Positions 34,804 through 47,800 of a stretch of 64,000 nucleotides of DNA are shown here, piece after piece; within the stretch, counting starts at the first letter, position 1, and every line of letters starts with the position of its first letter. This DNA is from Aporrectodea caliginosa. Its lineage: Eukaryota > Annelida > Clitellata > Crassiclitellata > Lumbricidae. The position numbers and the translations under genes were made by a program. The stretch is taken from NCBI GenBank assembly GCA_020284085.1, contig JACEVL010005024.1:496001-560000 (forward strand). Reading direction: 5' to 3'. The notes beneath the pieces were generated by a model. That model was not told the DNA's origin. It saw only the letters and a program-made list of their open reading frames with translations, and ran no database searches.

Positions 34804-35420
34804 ATCGACGATTTTTTACGGAAAAGAATAAATTGAAAAAGGAATGGCGCTGCTTCCAACGACCAAGAAGAGACTGATCACAAAGAAACCGGAAGTCATG
34901 CAGCACTTAATTTATCTACATCATTATATATAGGTTTGGGTAGGCCCTTCCTGTTAAAATCTTTGGGCCCTATCATGGAAATTTTACACAGTTCGTCCCA
35001 CAATGGTTCGTCCTACTTAGTTCAATTGTGGCACTGTTTTGAGGCGAAGTATGAAACATTTTGGGGTCAGTTCAGTGGAAATTTACCTATGTGCGTGTCA
35101 GTTCCAATGTTGTATCCAATATGCAATATTTATGATAATAAGTAATTTTTTTATCGTTTTTTCATATTTATACACATTTTATAATGCTTCCGTTGTATTT
35201 GCATATAGCCTATAGGCCTATTATGCTTCTGGTCATCCTCTCCGTTCTTTAGACCGGAATGACCTTCTTTGGTACCTTCGACTCGGACGTACTGCTATAC
35301 TGCCTCTGTCTGCCCACCACCGTCGGCTGGCCCTTAATTTGCGTTGGAATTATCTTCCATCTATTAATCGTTCCATGATTGTAAGTGGGGCACATTGCCG
35401 CCTCTGTCCGTAATCTAATA

Positions 35421-35822
35421 AGCTAGTTCAGCATTACCAGTGCGCATGCGCAGTCAGTTTACTTTTACTTCCGGTCATAGGTCACCGTTCGTAAACAAAC
35501 CGAATGGTGCCGGTAGCGATGTTGCTATGATCTACTTTGACGCAAATATTAGAAGATATTTGTTTGCCACGAGTTCATGTTTAACTCGATGAAGTTGTCT
35601 TGTGACATCTTTCTGTTATAAATTTCTTCAAATCAACTACATTCCATCGATTAAAGTCGTCCACATTGAACGATTCGTCTAAGCTATCTGCCATGTTTCG
35701 CTTTGTTTATGAACGGGAACTATCACCTTTCCCGTCATGCACTGCGGGTTTCGCTTTGTTTATTAATGGGAACTATCACCTTTCCCGTCATGCACTGCGG
35801 GAAAATTAATGCTGAACTAGCT
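35421..35822. mobile_element. TA-flanked MITE with tandem internal segment
   Basis: Ends AGCTAGTTCAGCATTA and TAATGCTGAACTAGCT are exact complements, flanked by TA at 35419-35420 and 35823-35824. About 54 bases near the right end (TCGCTTTGTTTAT to CACTGCGGG) are tandemly duplicated at 35697-35803. No ORF. Tc1/mariner-type non-autonomous element is the best fit. Confidence 0.8.
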
Positions 35823-35839
35823 TATTAACTCTTCTTATG

Positions 35840-35935
35840 TCAAAAGCTCTTCGCACTGGGAGAGCCTCGATCTGATCAGGCTGTACTGGGAGATGCGCTT
35901 TAGAAATTCGTAAGCCTATAAAATTATACAAACAA
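35840..35935 (+). repeat. LINE-type 3' tail
   Basis: CTTCGCACTGGGAGAGCCTC is followed by GGGAGATGCGCTTTAGAAAT, a diverged version of the tail at 33640-33750. Confidence 0.5.
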
Positions 35936-35971
35936 AACAATACTATACAGTATACAGTAGGCCTACAATAT

Positions 35972-35975
<4 letters not shown>

Positions 35976-36022
<47 letters not shown>
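35976..36022. repeat. (AT)n microsatellite
   Basis: AT run of about 47 bases abutting the left arm of the 2-kb palindrome. Confidence 0.95.
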
Positions 36023-36024
<2 letters not shown>

Positions 36025-37983
36025 TAGCAATTTTTACCCGGCGTTCGCCCGGGTTTTCCCCAGGCGTAATTTTTAACGGCTGCAAATAAAGGCTACTTAC
36101 TTACTATATTTGCTGATGGGCTTCAAATATTTAAAAAATGTCCATATATCTGAATGGAAACGATATTTAGAGGTGAACATAGTTGCTTTGCCCGTGTACT
36201 GCACGGGTTATCTCTACCTTATAATTATAGGCAATATTATTATTTTGTTCCCCGTTCTTTACGGTTTATCTCTACCTGAAATAGGCATAGGCGTATTATT
36301 TTGTTCCCCGTACTACACGGGTTATTTCTAAATTATAATAGGCGTATTATTTGCCGTTGGCCAGCGTGACGTAAGATTGCATATTTAGCCGCGTGACGTA
36401 ATTTAAGATTGCATATTAATTTTAGTGACGTGGACAAATGGGCATGCTTATAATGTCCATAAATCGGAATTGAAAGCAAATTATGAGCTGAAAGTAATTG
36501 GGATGAGATAGAAATTCGAATAGCTAAAGTAAGTTTCGAGTTGCTTTGACCTAGAAAATCGGCAATGGCCGTGGTTGCAAAAAATGTGAGCTTAGTGTAA
36601 TTAGGTCACCAAATCTGTAAATGGTTGCGCTGACCTAGAAATTCGCCCGTGGCGACTTCTGATTGGTTGCTAGATGCTCCGTGTGACGTAAGATTGCTTA
36701 TTAAGCATGCGTGACGTGAACAAATGGCCTTACTATGGGCGGTATTGAAATAAGCTCGCTGAAAAGTTAAATTTAAAATGGCCATATATCGGCGTTTAAA
36801 TAAAATTGCGAACTGAAAATAGTCGCGTTGACCTAGACGTTGCGTAATAATGCTTTGTAAATTTTTTCAACTCGCTAAACCGTTCCGTTTCGGAGCCTTT
36901 AGCCGGACAGCGATGCATTGCAAACATACATACATACGGAAGGACAAACTTTAAGAATTATAGTATAAGATATATATATATATATATATATATAAATACA
37001 CGCACACGATGTGTGCGCGCGTGTGTTTGCGATGGAAATCTTATACTATAATTCTTAAAGTTTGTCCTTCCGTATGTATGTATGTTTGCAATGCATCGCT
37101 GTCCGGCTAAAGGCTCCGAAACGGAACGGTTTAGCGAGTTGAAAAAATTTACAAAGCATTATTACGCAACGTCTAGGTCAACGCGACTATTTTCAGTTCG
37201 CAATTTTATTTAAACGCCGATATATGGCCATTTTAAATTTAACTTTTCAGCGAGCTTATTTCAATACCGCCCATAGTAAGGCCATTTGTTCACGTCACGC
37301 ATGCTTAATAAGCAATCTTACGTCACACGGAGCATCTAGCAACCAATCAGAAGTCGCCACGGGCGAATTTCTAGGTCAGCGCAACCATTTACAGATTTGG
37401 TGACCTAATTACACTAAGCTCACATTTTTTGCAACCACGGCCATTGCCGATTTTCTAGGTCAAAGCAACTCGAAACTTACTTTAGCTATTCGAATTTCTA
37501 TCTCATCCCAATTACTTTCAGCTCATAATTTGCTTTCAATTCCGATTTATGGACATTATAAGCATGCCCATTTGTCCACGTCACTAAAATTAATATGCAA
37601 TCTTAAATTACGTCACGCGGCTAAATATGCAATCTTACGTCACGCTGGCCAACGGCAAATAATACGCCTATTATAATTTAGAAATAACCCGTGTGTAGTA
37701 CGGGGAACAAAATAATACGCCTATTTCAGGTAGAGATAAACCGTAAAGAACGGGGAACAAAATAATAATATTGCCTATAATTATAAGGTAGAGATAACCC
37801 GTGCAGTACACGGGCAAAGCAACTATGTTCACCTCTAAATATCGTTTCCATTCAGATATATGGACATTTTTTAAATATTTGAAGCCCATCAGCAAATATA
37901 GTAAGTAAGTAGCCTTTATTTGCAGCCGTTAAAAATTACGCCTGGGGAAAACCCGGGCGAACGCCGGGTAAAAATTGCTAGTA
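36022..37983. mobile_element. Near-perfect 2-kb palindrome: two copies of one element tail to tail, or a giant fold-back
   Basis: Arms 36022-36971 and 37038-37983 are inverted copies of about 947 bases with only a few small indels. Each starts ACTAGCAATTTTTACCCGG and ends ACATACGGAAGGACAAACTT plus TAAGAATTATAGTATAAGA. The 66-base centre is an (AT)n run plus CACGATGTGTGCGCGCGTGTG-like sequence. Mirror open frames of about 74 codons (36110-36331 plus, 37671-37895 minus) share MLMGFKYLKNVHISEWKRYL; no domain is recognised. A related ending (CGGAAGGACAAACTTTGAGA) occurs at about 47029. Confidence 0.95.
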
Positions 37984-38834
37984 GTATATAATTTGTAGGC
38001 TACAATATATTTTACTGGAAGTGAGGTCGCGCTAAACAAACTAAAACACGAATTGTGTATTCGTAATCGTAATCTCGACATTCTAGAGCCCCCAAAAAGC
38101 GAAGTCGCGGGAACCAGCAACAACCAGCACGTGCTTTTATTTATGTAGGCCTAAAGAACTACATCTCATTGCACGTACCCTGTGTTAGCCTAGGAAAGAC
38201 AAAAAAGTCCATGTGACGGGCTAGCATATGCCTATAAGCTTTTCTGGAGGATTTTGAACCCGATCTGTATTTCTGATCAAGTAGCCTACGTGTTTTCGTG
38301 CTCAAAATTAGACCTACCCGTTCATTCCAGCAATGCGTAGCAAATTAGCAATTGTTGCCATATAGTCTATAGGCTAGTTAGTAAGTTTCCAGTCGATGGT
38401 TTACACACAAGCACCCACCCACTTACACACTCACACATACACAACCACCCACCCACTCACACAACCACCAACACCAACACAGTGAACACACACCAGTGGC
38501 GCCGCCGCCTATAGGCCCACACGTGGTACGGTTTTTTCCGTGGCCCGTATGGCTTTACCACTTTTTATGGTGGTACGGCAAAAACATATTTTTGCCATAG
38601 CGCTTTTGTCTGCAAAAAGCTAGAAAATACTCTTAATCCATTCCAACGTGTATCTTAGATAGGCTACTTATAGTAAGTCTTATTCAGTACAACGCAAGCC
38701 ATTTCATTTTCAGAAGAAAATGGCACGAAAAACTGTCAATATAGATGGTCTAACTTATGCAAAAAGCGTCGGCTTCATGGGGACCTCGATCGAGCCTGAC
38801 TTAATTCCCATTTTGCCGTAGGCCCTACTATTAA

Positions 38835-39445
38835 CCCTTTCGCTGCCAGGTATTTTTGCGGTTTCCGGTACCCCCTGTGCCAGGCTATAATATATATAAT
38901 ATAATATATAATATATATAATATAATATATAATATATATAATATAATATATAATATATAATATACGTCATAAAGTAATATAATATATAAGTAATATATAA
39001 TATAATATATAATATATATAATATAATATATAACCTAATATACGTCATAAAGTAATCCAATGGCGTAAAGTCAACTGTATCAATCAAAACACCCGTCTTA
39101 GCAGAAAAGACAGGTGCAACCGGTGCATTGGCACAATTACTTTAATAACAAATAATAATAATAATAAATAACAATTTATCAACTCACTGGAAAAACCCAA
39201 CGTCATCCCTACACAGCACAGCCAGGCCGAAAATACCGCGGGAAAAAAAATTTTTGTAGCCCAAAGTAGCCTACAGGCATCACATGTGTTCCTGCAGTGC
39301 CATCCACACGACTTCAGTACTATACCCGCAGTGCCACGCTTTCAATGCAGTCAACATAAAATTGACGTCTAAAGACGTCTTACAAGGCACAGTGAGCACC
39401 TAGTCAGCATGACGTCTTAAGACGTCATGTAAGGCACTGAAGGGG
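38835..39445. mobile_element. TTAA-flanked non-autonomous element
   Basis: Ends CCCTTTCGCTGCC and GGCACTGAAGGGG are imperfect complements, with TTAA on both sides (38831-38834 and 39446-39449). This is the piggyBac pattern and resembles the 72-bp element at 29327. The interior holds an AT-rich satellite (about 38887-39052) and a 20-bp perfect palindrome, ATGACGTCTTAAGACGTCAT, at 39409-39428. No transposase. Confidence 0.7.
38887..39052. repeat. ATATAATATATAA satellite
   Basis: Repeats of TATATAATATAATATATAAT with occasional interruptions such as TACGTCATAAAGTAAT, which occurs twice. Confidence 0.95.
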
Positions 39446-39465
39446 TTAAAATCGCGGCGACGTCA

Positions 39466-39466
<1 letters not shown>

Positions 39467-39526
<60 letters not shown>
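39467..39526. repeat. (CA)n microsatellite
   Basis: Uninterrupted CA dinucleotides, about 60 bases. Confidence 0.98.
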
Positions 39527-39528
<2 letters not shown>

Positions 39529-39773
39529 TGGTCGTTGAGGTCGCCATCCTTCTGTATCCCGGCTCGAGATTAGCCCTACCAGATTACGTACGGGCGGTGG
39601 CACAGTAGGCTATGATCGAATGTCTGTGAGGAATAGGCACTCATATTATGCTCGGGTGGCATAAAAGCCAGTGGACCTGCAGAGAACTCGTCATAATTCT
39701 GTTATGTTTACGTGGACGTAGCGCGTAGACTAGTTTTAAATGGGAGCAGTAGGTCATGTAGAACAGAGGTTCT

Positions 39774-40623
39774 TAACCTTTTTTGGCACACGACACACCT
39801 AAACTTCCAACAAAATTTGGCGACACACCATGCAATCGTCAATAATCGTCATTATATGAATATTGTTAAAATTAAAAAATAGTAAAGTTAAACTAGTTTA
39901 TTTGTTTAAAATTTTAAACTGTAAACATTTTTAACGAATGAAAATGTTCACAATCAGAGTTTTCTACTAGTCATCGCTCCGCTTGCGCACAACACATTTC
40001 TACTTTCTCATGCTCTTCTTTGTTGGTTTAGGACAACTTTAGGGAAGTTTAGGCCTACTAAAACTATCAGTGGCAGCAGCATCGTTTTCATATTAACTAC
40101 TGTTGGTGCTAGAATCCGTCTCATTGCTAACAAAATCTGATTCCACGTCAGCAGTGGAATCAGATTGTAGATTCGCAAAATTTTCATTTCCTTATGATAA
40201 ATTTGTTCATTTGGAATGCTACAGTCTGTTATATTAATAGGCTCTAATGTGTAAAAGTTTTCACCGGCGCGGTCGCAAACGTGTACGGTATACAGCGTAG
40301 GCCTATGTATAAATAAGATAAACATCATGTTCGTCCCAGATTGCGATAAATAGAATAGAACCTAGATAAGTAGAATAGAACGTAGATAAATAGAGTGCTA
40401 CGAATTCTCATATGTAGCCTACGTCCTCTAAACTCACGGCTAAAGTGCTAAAGCATAGGCCTAAGTAAGTGAGTGTAATGCAAGAATGACGGTTGTTTGC
40501 TGTGAGAATTCGTGACACACCAATTTTTCGCGACACACCAACGACACACCATGTTTACGCGACACACTGCCGGTCGATTCGCGACACACTAGTGTGTCGC
40601 GACACACCGGTTAAGAACCTCTG
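39774..40623. mobile_element. Non-autonomous hAT element, 850 bp
   Basis: Ends CAGAGGTTCTTAACC and GGTTAAGAACCTCTG are exact complements. The 8-bp target duplication is perfect, ATGTAGAA at 39766-39773 and 40624-40631. The right third is rich in GCGACACAC motifs in both orientations. A minus frame at 40008-40328 has no recognised domain. Confidence 0.95.
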
Positions 40624-40737
40624 ATGTAGAACATGGCCTGGATATCTGCAATAACAGCCCCGAAGAGGCGGGTGACAGCACTCTGTTAGAAACTTGTTTT
40701 CGGGTAAAGTCTGTGACAAAACGTACAAGTTAATTGT

Positions 40738-40866
40738 CAGCTCTTGAACCTTCCAGTTAACATCAGTTTATATTTTTAACTCTATATTATTATTCTGTCG
40801 AACTCATTGTAATCAGTTGCGGTGTGTCAGCTGTCTCGAGTGGTAATAATAAACGAAATTATTAAT
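40738..40866 (+). repeat. LINE 3' UTR, second copy
   Basis: Shares TTGAACCTTCC, GTAATCAGTTGCGGTGTGTC, AGCTGT and AATAAACGAA with 27265-27385 in the same order. It is the 3' end of the jockey-like LINE with no coding part left. Confidence 0.88.
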
Positions 40867-40879
40867 AGCCCGTAGGCTA

Positions 40880-41700
40880 CTTAATTTTGTTGAACGTCGA
40901 CTCTTCTTAGTTTGGCGTCTCTGAGACTCTGACGCTGCTTTGCGCTGGTTCCAGTCTTCTCTACCTGCTCTTTTAGAGCCGCCATATCTGTGGCTTACAA
41001 CCCCACTCGTTTGTGGTGTTCCCCAAGGCTCTGTCATGTAGGACCACTTCTCTGGTCTTCGGTGGATCCAGATGTTATGGCAGTTATTTTCCCATGGGTG
41101 AGGTTTGTATGGTGGAATATTTTCATCCTGTACACCACAACACTGAGTCATCTCCTATCGTCTCCATCTCTTTTAAATCCTCTTTCATTGCACACTAACT
41201 CGATCACCCAGCGAAAATAGACCAACAAGATCAGATCAAGAAATCCCTGACCCTTCCACATCTCTTACTTCCACCTCCGACTTGCCTGTTGGCAATCTTG
41301 GCTTCACAATCCACATCTTTCACTTTCAGATCACATCTCCAACCTCTTGCACATTTGCTGCATGACCATTTGTGATCACCCCTGCATCCGATCCATCGAT
41401 CCCGATTCATGCTCGACTCTAAAACTGCCTCCACTATCATCACGTCCATTGTCCGCATCAAGTTCGATTACTGCAAGTTCGTTTTCCTCAGCCTTGAATC
41501 GATCCAGTTCTCATCTGCAGCTCATCCAAAACTCACTCACCCGAGCATCACCACAGTGACCATCCCAGCCTTAGATCATTGCATTGCCTGAAAATCCTGG
41601 ATTTCACCCTTCAGACTTTCCACTCCAATCTAAAGTCTTGTCTCTTCAATAATTCCTACCCAATTCCATCCTGTCCTCCGCCTTCATTATCCTCAAAAGT
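40880..41700 (+). pseudogene. Frame-shifted LINE reverse transcriptase
   Basis: Collinear plus-strand pieces give the usual LINE order. A segment like RLRDSDAALRWFQS is followed by CGVPQGSVMGPLLWS-type sequence split across two frames near 41010-41050. IKFDYCKFVFLSL-like sequence comes at about 41455-41500, and HSNLKSCLFNNSYPI near 41630. Frame breaks and stops are numerous. Confidence 0.75.
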
Positions 41701-41764
41701 GACCGACTTAGAGGCTATCACAACAAAGAGATGACTTGAAAGAACATGTGGCCAATCTCTGCAA

Positions 41765-42010
41765 AAAATGCTACTATGAACTGTATCAGCTCAGACAGCT
41801 ATGAACAATGCTCTCACTCCACTCAAGAACAAGTATAGCTCTCACAATCTTATCAGTAACGACTGGACTACTGCAACAGCTTGCTGTCGGCATATGTGTG
41901 CTGCTGCTTAAGAAGCTGCAGTGTTCAGCCTGGTTCATTACAGGGCTTCGGAAGTTTAACCAAACACCCGAACTCCACCACTGCTCGTATTCTGGCAAAG
42001 CCAGTCCCAA
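41765..42010 (+). pseudogene. LINE ORF2 fragment
   Basis: The plus frame includes LLKKLQCSAWFITGLRKFN, corresponding to the KKLQ..Q.AAR.VTG.RKF segment of L2-type ORF2. It is preceded by NDWTTATAC-like sequence in another frame. A separate insertion from the previous fragment is possible. Confidence 0.55.
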
Positions 42011-42091
42011 GCCTGGAGAAAGGAGGGCAACATTAATCATCTGTGTTATGACACAGTGTCATTAAACAGCAACTTACCTACTTACCAGAGG

Positions 42092-42300
42092 GGGTTTAGG
42101 TGAATGGTAACACTCCAGCACGAAGAGCAGATCAGCATGGATGCGAGATCGATTCCCGCTACCCTCCCATAGGTCCACTCAGCCTTCCATTCGTTAGGTA
42201 GCACTGGTAAAATGAGCAGTAGGACAGATGGGTGCCTTGCATGGCTGCCATGCAGTTAAATTCGACTCATGCAATAACTTCTAACCATCCATTCATACTA
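42092..42300 (+). mobile_element. tRNA-derived SINE
   Basis: The head TTAGGTGAATGGTAACACTC resembles an A box and GAGATCGATTCCCGCTAC a B box. The body ends TGGCTGCCATGCAGTTAAAT. The head recurs at 62945-63050 and the tail at 60985-61070, which supports a dispersed SINE family. Confidence 0.7.
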
Positions 42301-42384
42301 TGACTTGTAGTCATACTGCGATGTGTTAGTTTGAACAGTTAGTTTAAACACGAATATACATGTATGTATATATTATTTACGTTA

Positions 42385-42735
42385 AAACCTCTGTACTTCG
42401 AGAACTCCACTGGCTGCCCGTTCACAAAAAATGTTCTCCTTCAAGATGGCGACACTTATTTAAGTGTCTTTATGGAATGGCGTCACTGTACTTAGCCAAA
42501 GACTGTGTGCCAGCATCATCAGTTCCTGCAGGTGGGCCTCAATTGTGTTGGGGAAAGAGTTACGACTTGGCTTGGAATAAAGGCCACTGTGCCGCATAGA
42601 AGAACATTCGGTGCATCTGACCCAATGGTTTGGAATGCACTACTTTATTTCCTGTTAACAGTATTCTCACAACCTTTCAAGAAACAATTTCTCTCTTGCT
42701 GCAACCAGTTTGATGTGCAAATTCAATGACTTGTC
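42385..42735 (+). pseudogene. LINE ORF2 C-terminal fragment
   Basis: Plus frames contain LRELHWLPVHKKC, LFKCLYGMASLYLAKDCVPA and, after a frame change, GASDPMVWNALL. This is the standard end of L2/CR1-like ORF2. Confidence 0.8.
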
Positions 42736-44802
42736 GCTAATCAAATGGGTATGGATCCATCCTTGGTCTGTCTCACCCTTTCAGGCCTGCTGTGGAGTTG
42801 GCTACTACAAGGTTATCTTCATCGTCAGTTAATCAGCTTTTCGTATTGGAAATGAGTGATTTAATTAAATGTATACCCCAGTAATTCTGTTTGGTTACTT
42901 GTAGTGTATTTGTCAATTCCAATGGTTTTCTTGTATTTCTGCTGTAAGTTTGTTTGAAAGTATCTAGTCAATCTGTTATGTTTGTTGATAGAAGTCTGTA
43001 AATCTGGAAGCAGCGAAAACGCACAGAAACCAGAAATTCTCCTCTGCAAGGATGGGACAAATGAATTAAGTGACTATAAAAAGCAGATCCAAACAAACAG
43101 CTAGGATAAAATGTGAGTAGAAGCACAAGTCAGCTAAGTAGCTTGGTGCTAAACCATGAAGTGCCTTGTACATGAGGATCGCAACTTACACGGGACCTCG
43201 CTTGAAAAGTTAACCAAGACTGCAGACTGCAGATCCTGGAAGAAGTTGAACAACTAGGTGCACAGCAGCCAACAAGAAACTAGTAGAGTCAGAGATGAGG
43301 AGGAAGAGAACAGACAACGGAATTGCAGTAGCTCAGGTCTGAAATGACTCGACACTTGAAGGGCTCAGGCAGCCTCAGGAAGTGTGAGCTTAAAGAGCCT
43401 CCAAGTGGGTTTGGTGTGAATTCTCAGCCACCAACAAATTCTTTTAGGCATTAGCATAGTTATGTCTTCGGTTACTAGTTTTAAGTAAACTCTTATACTC
43501 AAACTAGCTACAGTGTAAGAGCTGTCTTGGACTATAAAACATTTTATTGCACAGATATTTACTTCAAATACATAGTTTTATCTAGAAACATTTATATTTA
43601 TCAGCAACTGAACATCAGATCTGAAAAGGTGTTAGAAATGAAAACCTTAACACAGCAGTGGCCACAGCAAATCTAAACATAGCAACAAATACCGGAAAAA
43701 CTTGTTACAGTAACAGTGAATGACCCAATTTTAGTTTCAGAAAGACAACTAATAACAATAACAATTTACTAATAATAATGCTTCTTAAGGTAGTTCCCCA
43801 AACAATGCTTATTGTGTGCTCAAGTACCTCTTTTAAATCTAAGAATAATAGTTTCATTTTTAAAATCACAAGGGATCAATGCCACCTTGGTTGGGTTAAA
43901 TAAATAAACAGTAAAATTACAAATAATACTAAAAGCTTAATAATAATATTTTAAAATTTACTAATAATAAACAAAATAATCATACAATAATAACAACAGA
44001 GAATATTGTTAACAATACAATAACAAGCCCAACAATTGCAATGATTAGCTCTTCCAGAACTACTCTTTCTCCAAACTTCAGGCTAGACTTTTTCAGTTAT
44101 GAGATGCTTAATTTTTCTGTTTAAAATTGTATTATAATAGAACATTAATAATTTCTTTGGATTGAAAGCAGTTTTAAAGTCTGGCTTAGTGTTCTCATTT
44201 CTTTCAATCCAACATCTTTCAAGTTCCTATGACAGTTGCATAAATTTAACAAAATTTATAAGCAATCAATTAAAATCAAGTCATTTGGACAAAGATACCT
44301 TCAACTTTTACAATTAAGATTACAAATTCAACAAATGAATATATTTAGCTGAATATTAACAAAGAATGGTTAACACAAAATAGGTTATTTCTAGAACCAG
44401 TCTATTACACCCTATACTATTACCGATAAGTTTTAGTATCCAAAAGCAAACCTCAAAGATGATCGTTCTTTCTATGCATTAATTTTCTTGTTTAAGAAAT
44501 GAAAATTTAACTGAAACATGTCTTAAAAAATGAGCTTTTTTTCTTTTCAGAGTAGATGCATAGTTCAAATTCTTCACTACATTAGGCTCAGGATTGGCTG
44601 ACAATACTGACTGATTATACAGACAATTGTTAACCAGTGCAGTGGCAAAGCTGTTGAAGTGAATTTGTTAGTCAAAGACCTCGAGAGTAACCAAAACCAT
44701 TTACACACCATTTAAATAATGTCCAACTAAATGTAAATTAATAACTTCATAATCAAATAAACAAAAGCGACATCACAAAAAGAAGGTTGCATGTTTCGTT
44801 GT

Positions 44803-47800
44803 TCATCTGCGTTTAGTTCCACCAAAACCTGCAAAAATTGCATACAATCTTGTTAGTGAAAATCTGATGCTCAGTGTATCGATCTAATGGTAACATGCTT
44901 TGGCATCGTCCTATGGCTTGGAATTACTGCAATCTAATTCTGAATAGTCATTACTACTAGAGGCGCTTTATAAATACCCAGATACAATACAATACAATTC
45001 ATGGTTAAAAGAGAACATTTATATTGACAGACGATACCAGTATATTTCACTAATTTCTTTTACAGAGTCCACTGTTTTACCAATGTTTTGGCAACAACTG
45101 TGACTCTTATTACATCACTTCATCCAAAAAGCTAAACACAAAACTTAAACATCAACAACTACTCCACGGTCAAAGGACAAATTGGAAGTTACATTCATTT
45201 CTACTATTCCACAATAACATTACAAAATAGTCACAATTTTATTAAACTTTACAAAAATTTAGGGACATTAACATTTGTTATGGATATTATGAGCACATAA
45301 AATTTTGAATTTTGTAACAGTATCCTCAGCACCATCGACTGATGCTTCATCAGATAATGGTGCTTCATAAATGCATACCATAATAATAAAACTCTCCCTT
45401 GAAACCTTGAGCCTCTGAACAAGTGCGGCATCAGCCAGGAGAAGCTCTATGAAACCACCCAATTGCTCCCACTCAGCTCCCAGGACGTGATATGCGCAGC
45501 ATTGATGTCCCTCCCTGCCAGCCTAACCCACCACACCTTACACAGGCATCACATCGGAGTAGTTGCTGGTTGACATCAGTGAGAAGTCCGAGTATGGCCT
45601 TCATCAGCATGAGTAGTGCGTCCCATAACATTCCGTTTTGTTGAGTAGTGTTCCGGATTGCTCCTCAGCTCAAGGAATTTCCGGTTAAATTGGCTGTCAT
45701 TTACACAGGGAAATGCAGCAATGAAAGATTCAAGCACCAGTGACGATTATAAATGATCATCTGTGCTTAAAGCATCATCAATGAATCCGTTAAAGAAGTA
45801 GCATCGACACCGAAATATATCTATCTTAATCACTGGCACTGGTTGCTTGTGGTTCTATGTCAATATTTGTTGGTAGTGGTGTTAAAGGTTTAAATCAAGT
45901 ATTCACAAAAACCTTATACATACCTGAGGTTGTCCTTGTATCAGAGCCGGACGATGAAGTGCTTGACCCTCCATAACCGCTGGTTCCCCATCCAGACCCA
46001 AAGCCACTGTTACCCCAGCCTGAAGAACCAAATCCAGAGTAATTTGGCTGACGTTGATATCCAGCATTATTCCTTGATCCAAAAAGATATCCCAGAATCC
46101 CCCCAGTTGCTGCTCCAGTCCAAAATCCTCCGCCTCCCGAGTTTGTACCTGCGTTTGTGCCAGGATTTGAACAGCCAACTAGTGAAGAACGTTGAACAAT
46201 GTTAATAAACTATTTAATTTCATACACTATAAAAAAATGCATAGTTGTTAAAAAACGGTAAAAACGAAATAAAAAACAGGAAACAACGAAAAAATTTGAC
46301 TTTGTTACATCTTGTACTGCATTTAAAAATTTAAAAAAAACGTTGTTCACACAATTTAGTTTTATTCAGAAAATAACACAACTTTATTAGTAAACACTAA
46401 GAAACATTAATCTACAACAATTATTTTATTGATTATAAGTTTGGTTTTATAAGAAATGGAGAAATAAGAAATATCAAAATCTTTTCAAATTTAAATTGTA
46501 AACATTAAGTCCATGACTCCATGCTGACAAAAACTAACACAATTTAAAAACTAAACTTTGTAAGTATAGAGTGTAGCCTACTTAATTAAAAATTATACTT
46601 ACAATTTTTACTTATATAACGACTTGATATGGAGTAATATCAGTCAGTTTATCAGTGAATTGGAAATTACCGTGTACAGAGACAACATTTCTCATTTGGA
46701 TAACTTAGAAATTCAGATAACTTTTATAAATTTTATTTCTTGAACGGTGCTATTTATTTCTCAAAATAACATTAAATAGTGAAGTAAATTAGCTGAATCC
46801 TTGAAGGTACGGAGACAACGTATGGGACATCAAATAAAAATTAAATTAAACAAATAATAACATAGATTAGGCTAAATATATAAATAAAGTTACAAAAAAA
46901 CAAAAAACAAAAAAGAGACGAAAAACCCCCCAAAAAACGAAGTTTTTGGACAAAAATAAAAAAACGTATTTTACAACTATGATAAACTGCAAAGTGGGAT
47001 GGACAAACAAACCAACATACAAACAAACGGAAGGACAAACTTTGAGACTTATAAAATAGATGCAAAGTTGTTGTTAAAAATATCAGTTTAAGAGGCTCAT
47101 AAAATGCACAATACAAAAGTTATAATGACTAGCTTAATCCACTTCTAGACATCAACCATCCCTATTTCCAGTATCCTGGTCCTCTTCCCAAAAATCATCT
47201 AAATCCATTTGCAGGTGTAATGGGCATCTTCAAGCGCCAGGCCCGGTTTCACTGTCATATTCTACTAGCACTACTAAGCAGCTCTCAAACACTGTTAAAT
47301 GCTTACACAAATATACAAATACAACTTATTTGATATTGCTCTTCTTCCAAAGTTCAGAAGTGCACACACAACTACATGACAGGGCATCGATGGTGCTGAA
47401 AACAAATAAAACCTCAAGGTCCCAACGCTGTTGTTGTCTGACAGGAGGCTCAAACCCATACTCACCGTGTTACTAGCTCAGCACTCTACCCAGTCGGCTA
47501 CTGTGCTCTAAATGCCTGATGCTGACCTTCCTTCTTTCTTCACCTCGAATGACTTATTGAAGATAAAAAGCCACTACTTTACTTCCAGCACGATGACACT
47601 TTTTAACAGTGTGGACATATCGCCAAGATGTGAGACAATCACAGCTTTTACATTAAGGTGTAATTAAATAAACCAACAAGCAAAACACCACTAGAAAATA
47701 AATTTAAGTTGTTGAGATCTCTGTCATAACCTGTTATGAATGGCACTGGTCAGCAAAAACCCTACCTCCACTTGGCATATACTCTTGTCTAAACCCAGGC

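Noticed and set aside
36110..36331. 74-codon frames mirrored at 37671-37895 as a conserved small protein
   Set aside because: Identical because they lie in the two arms of the palindrome. No domain, hydrophobic AT-rich translation, and the stop differs through indels.
45903..46178. 91-codon minus ORF starting MAVQILAQ
   Set aside because: Wrong frame over SARAF exon 7. The true frame gives GGGFWTGAATGGILGYLFG.
47440..47515. Functional tRNA gene on the minus strand
   Set aside because: Same reasons; better explained as a SINE head.
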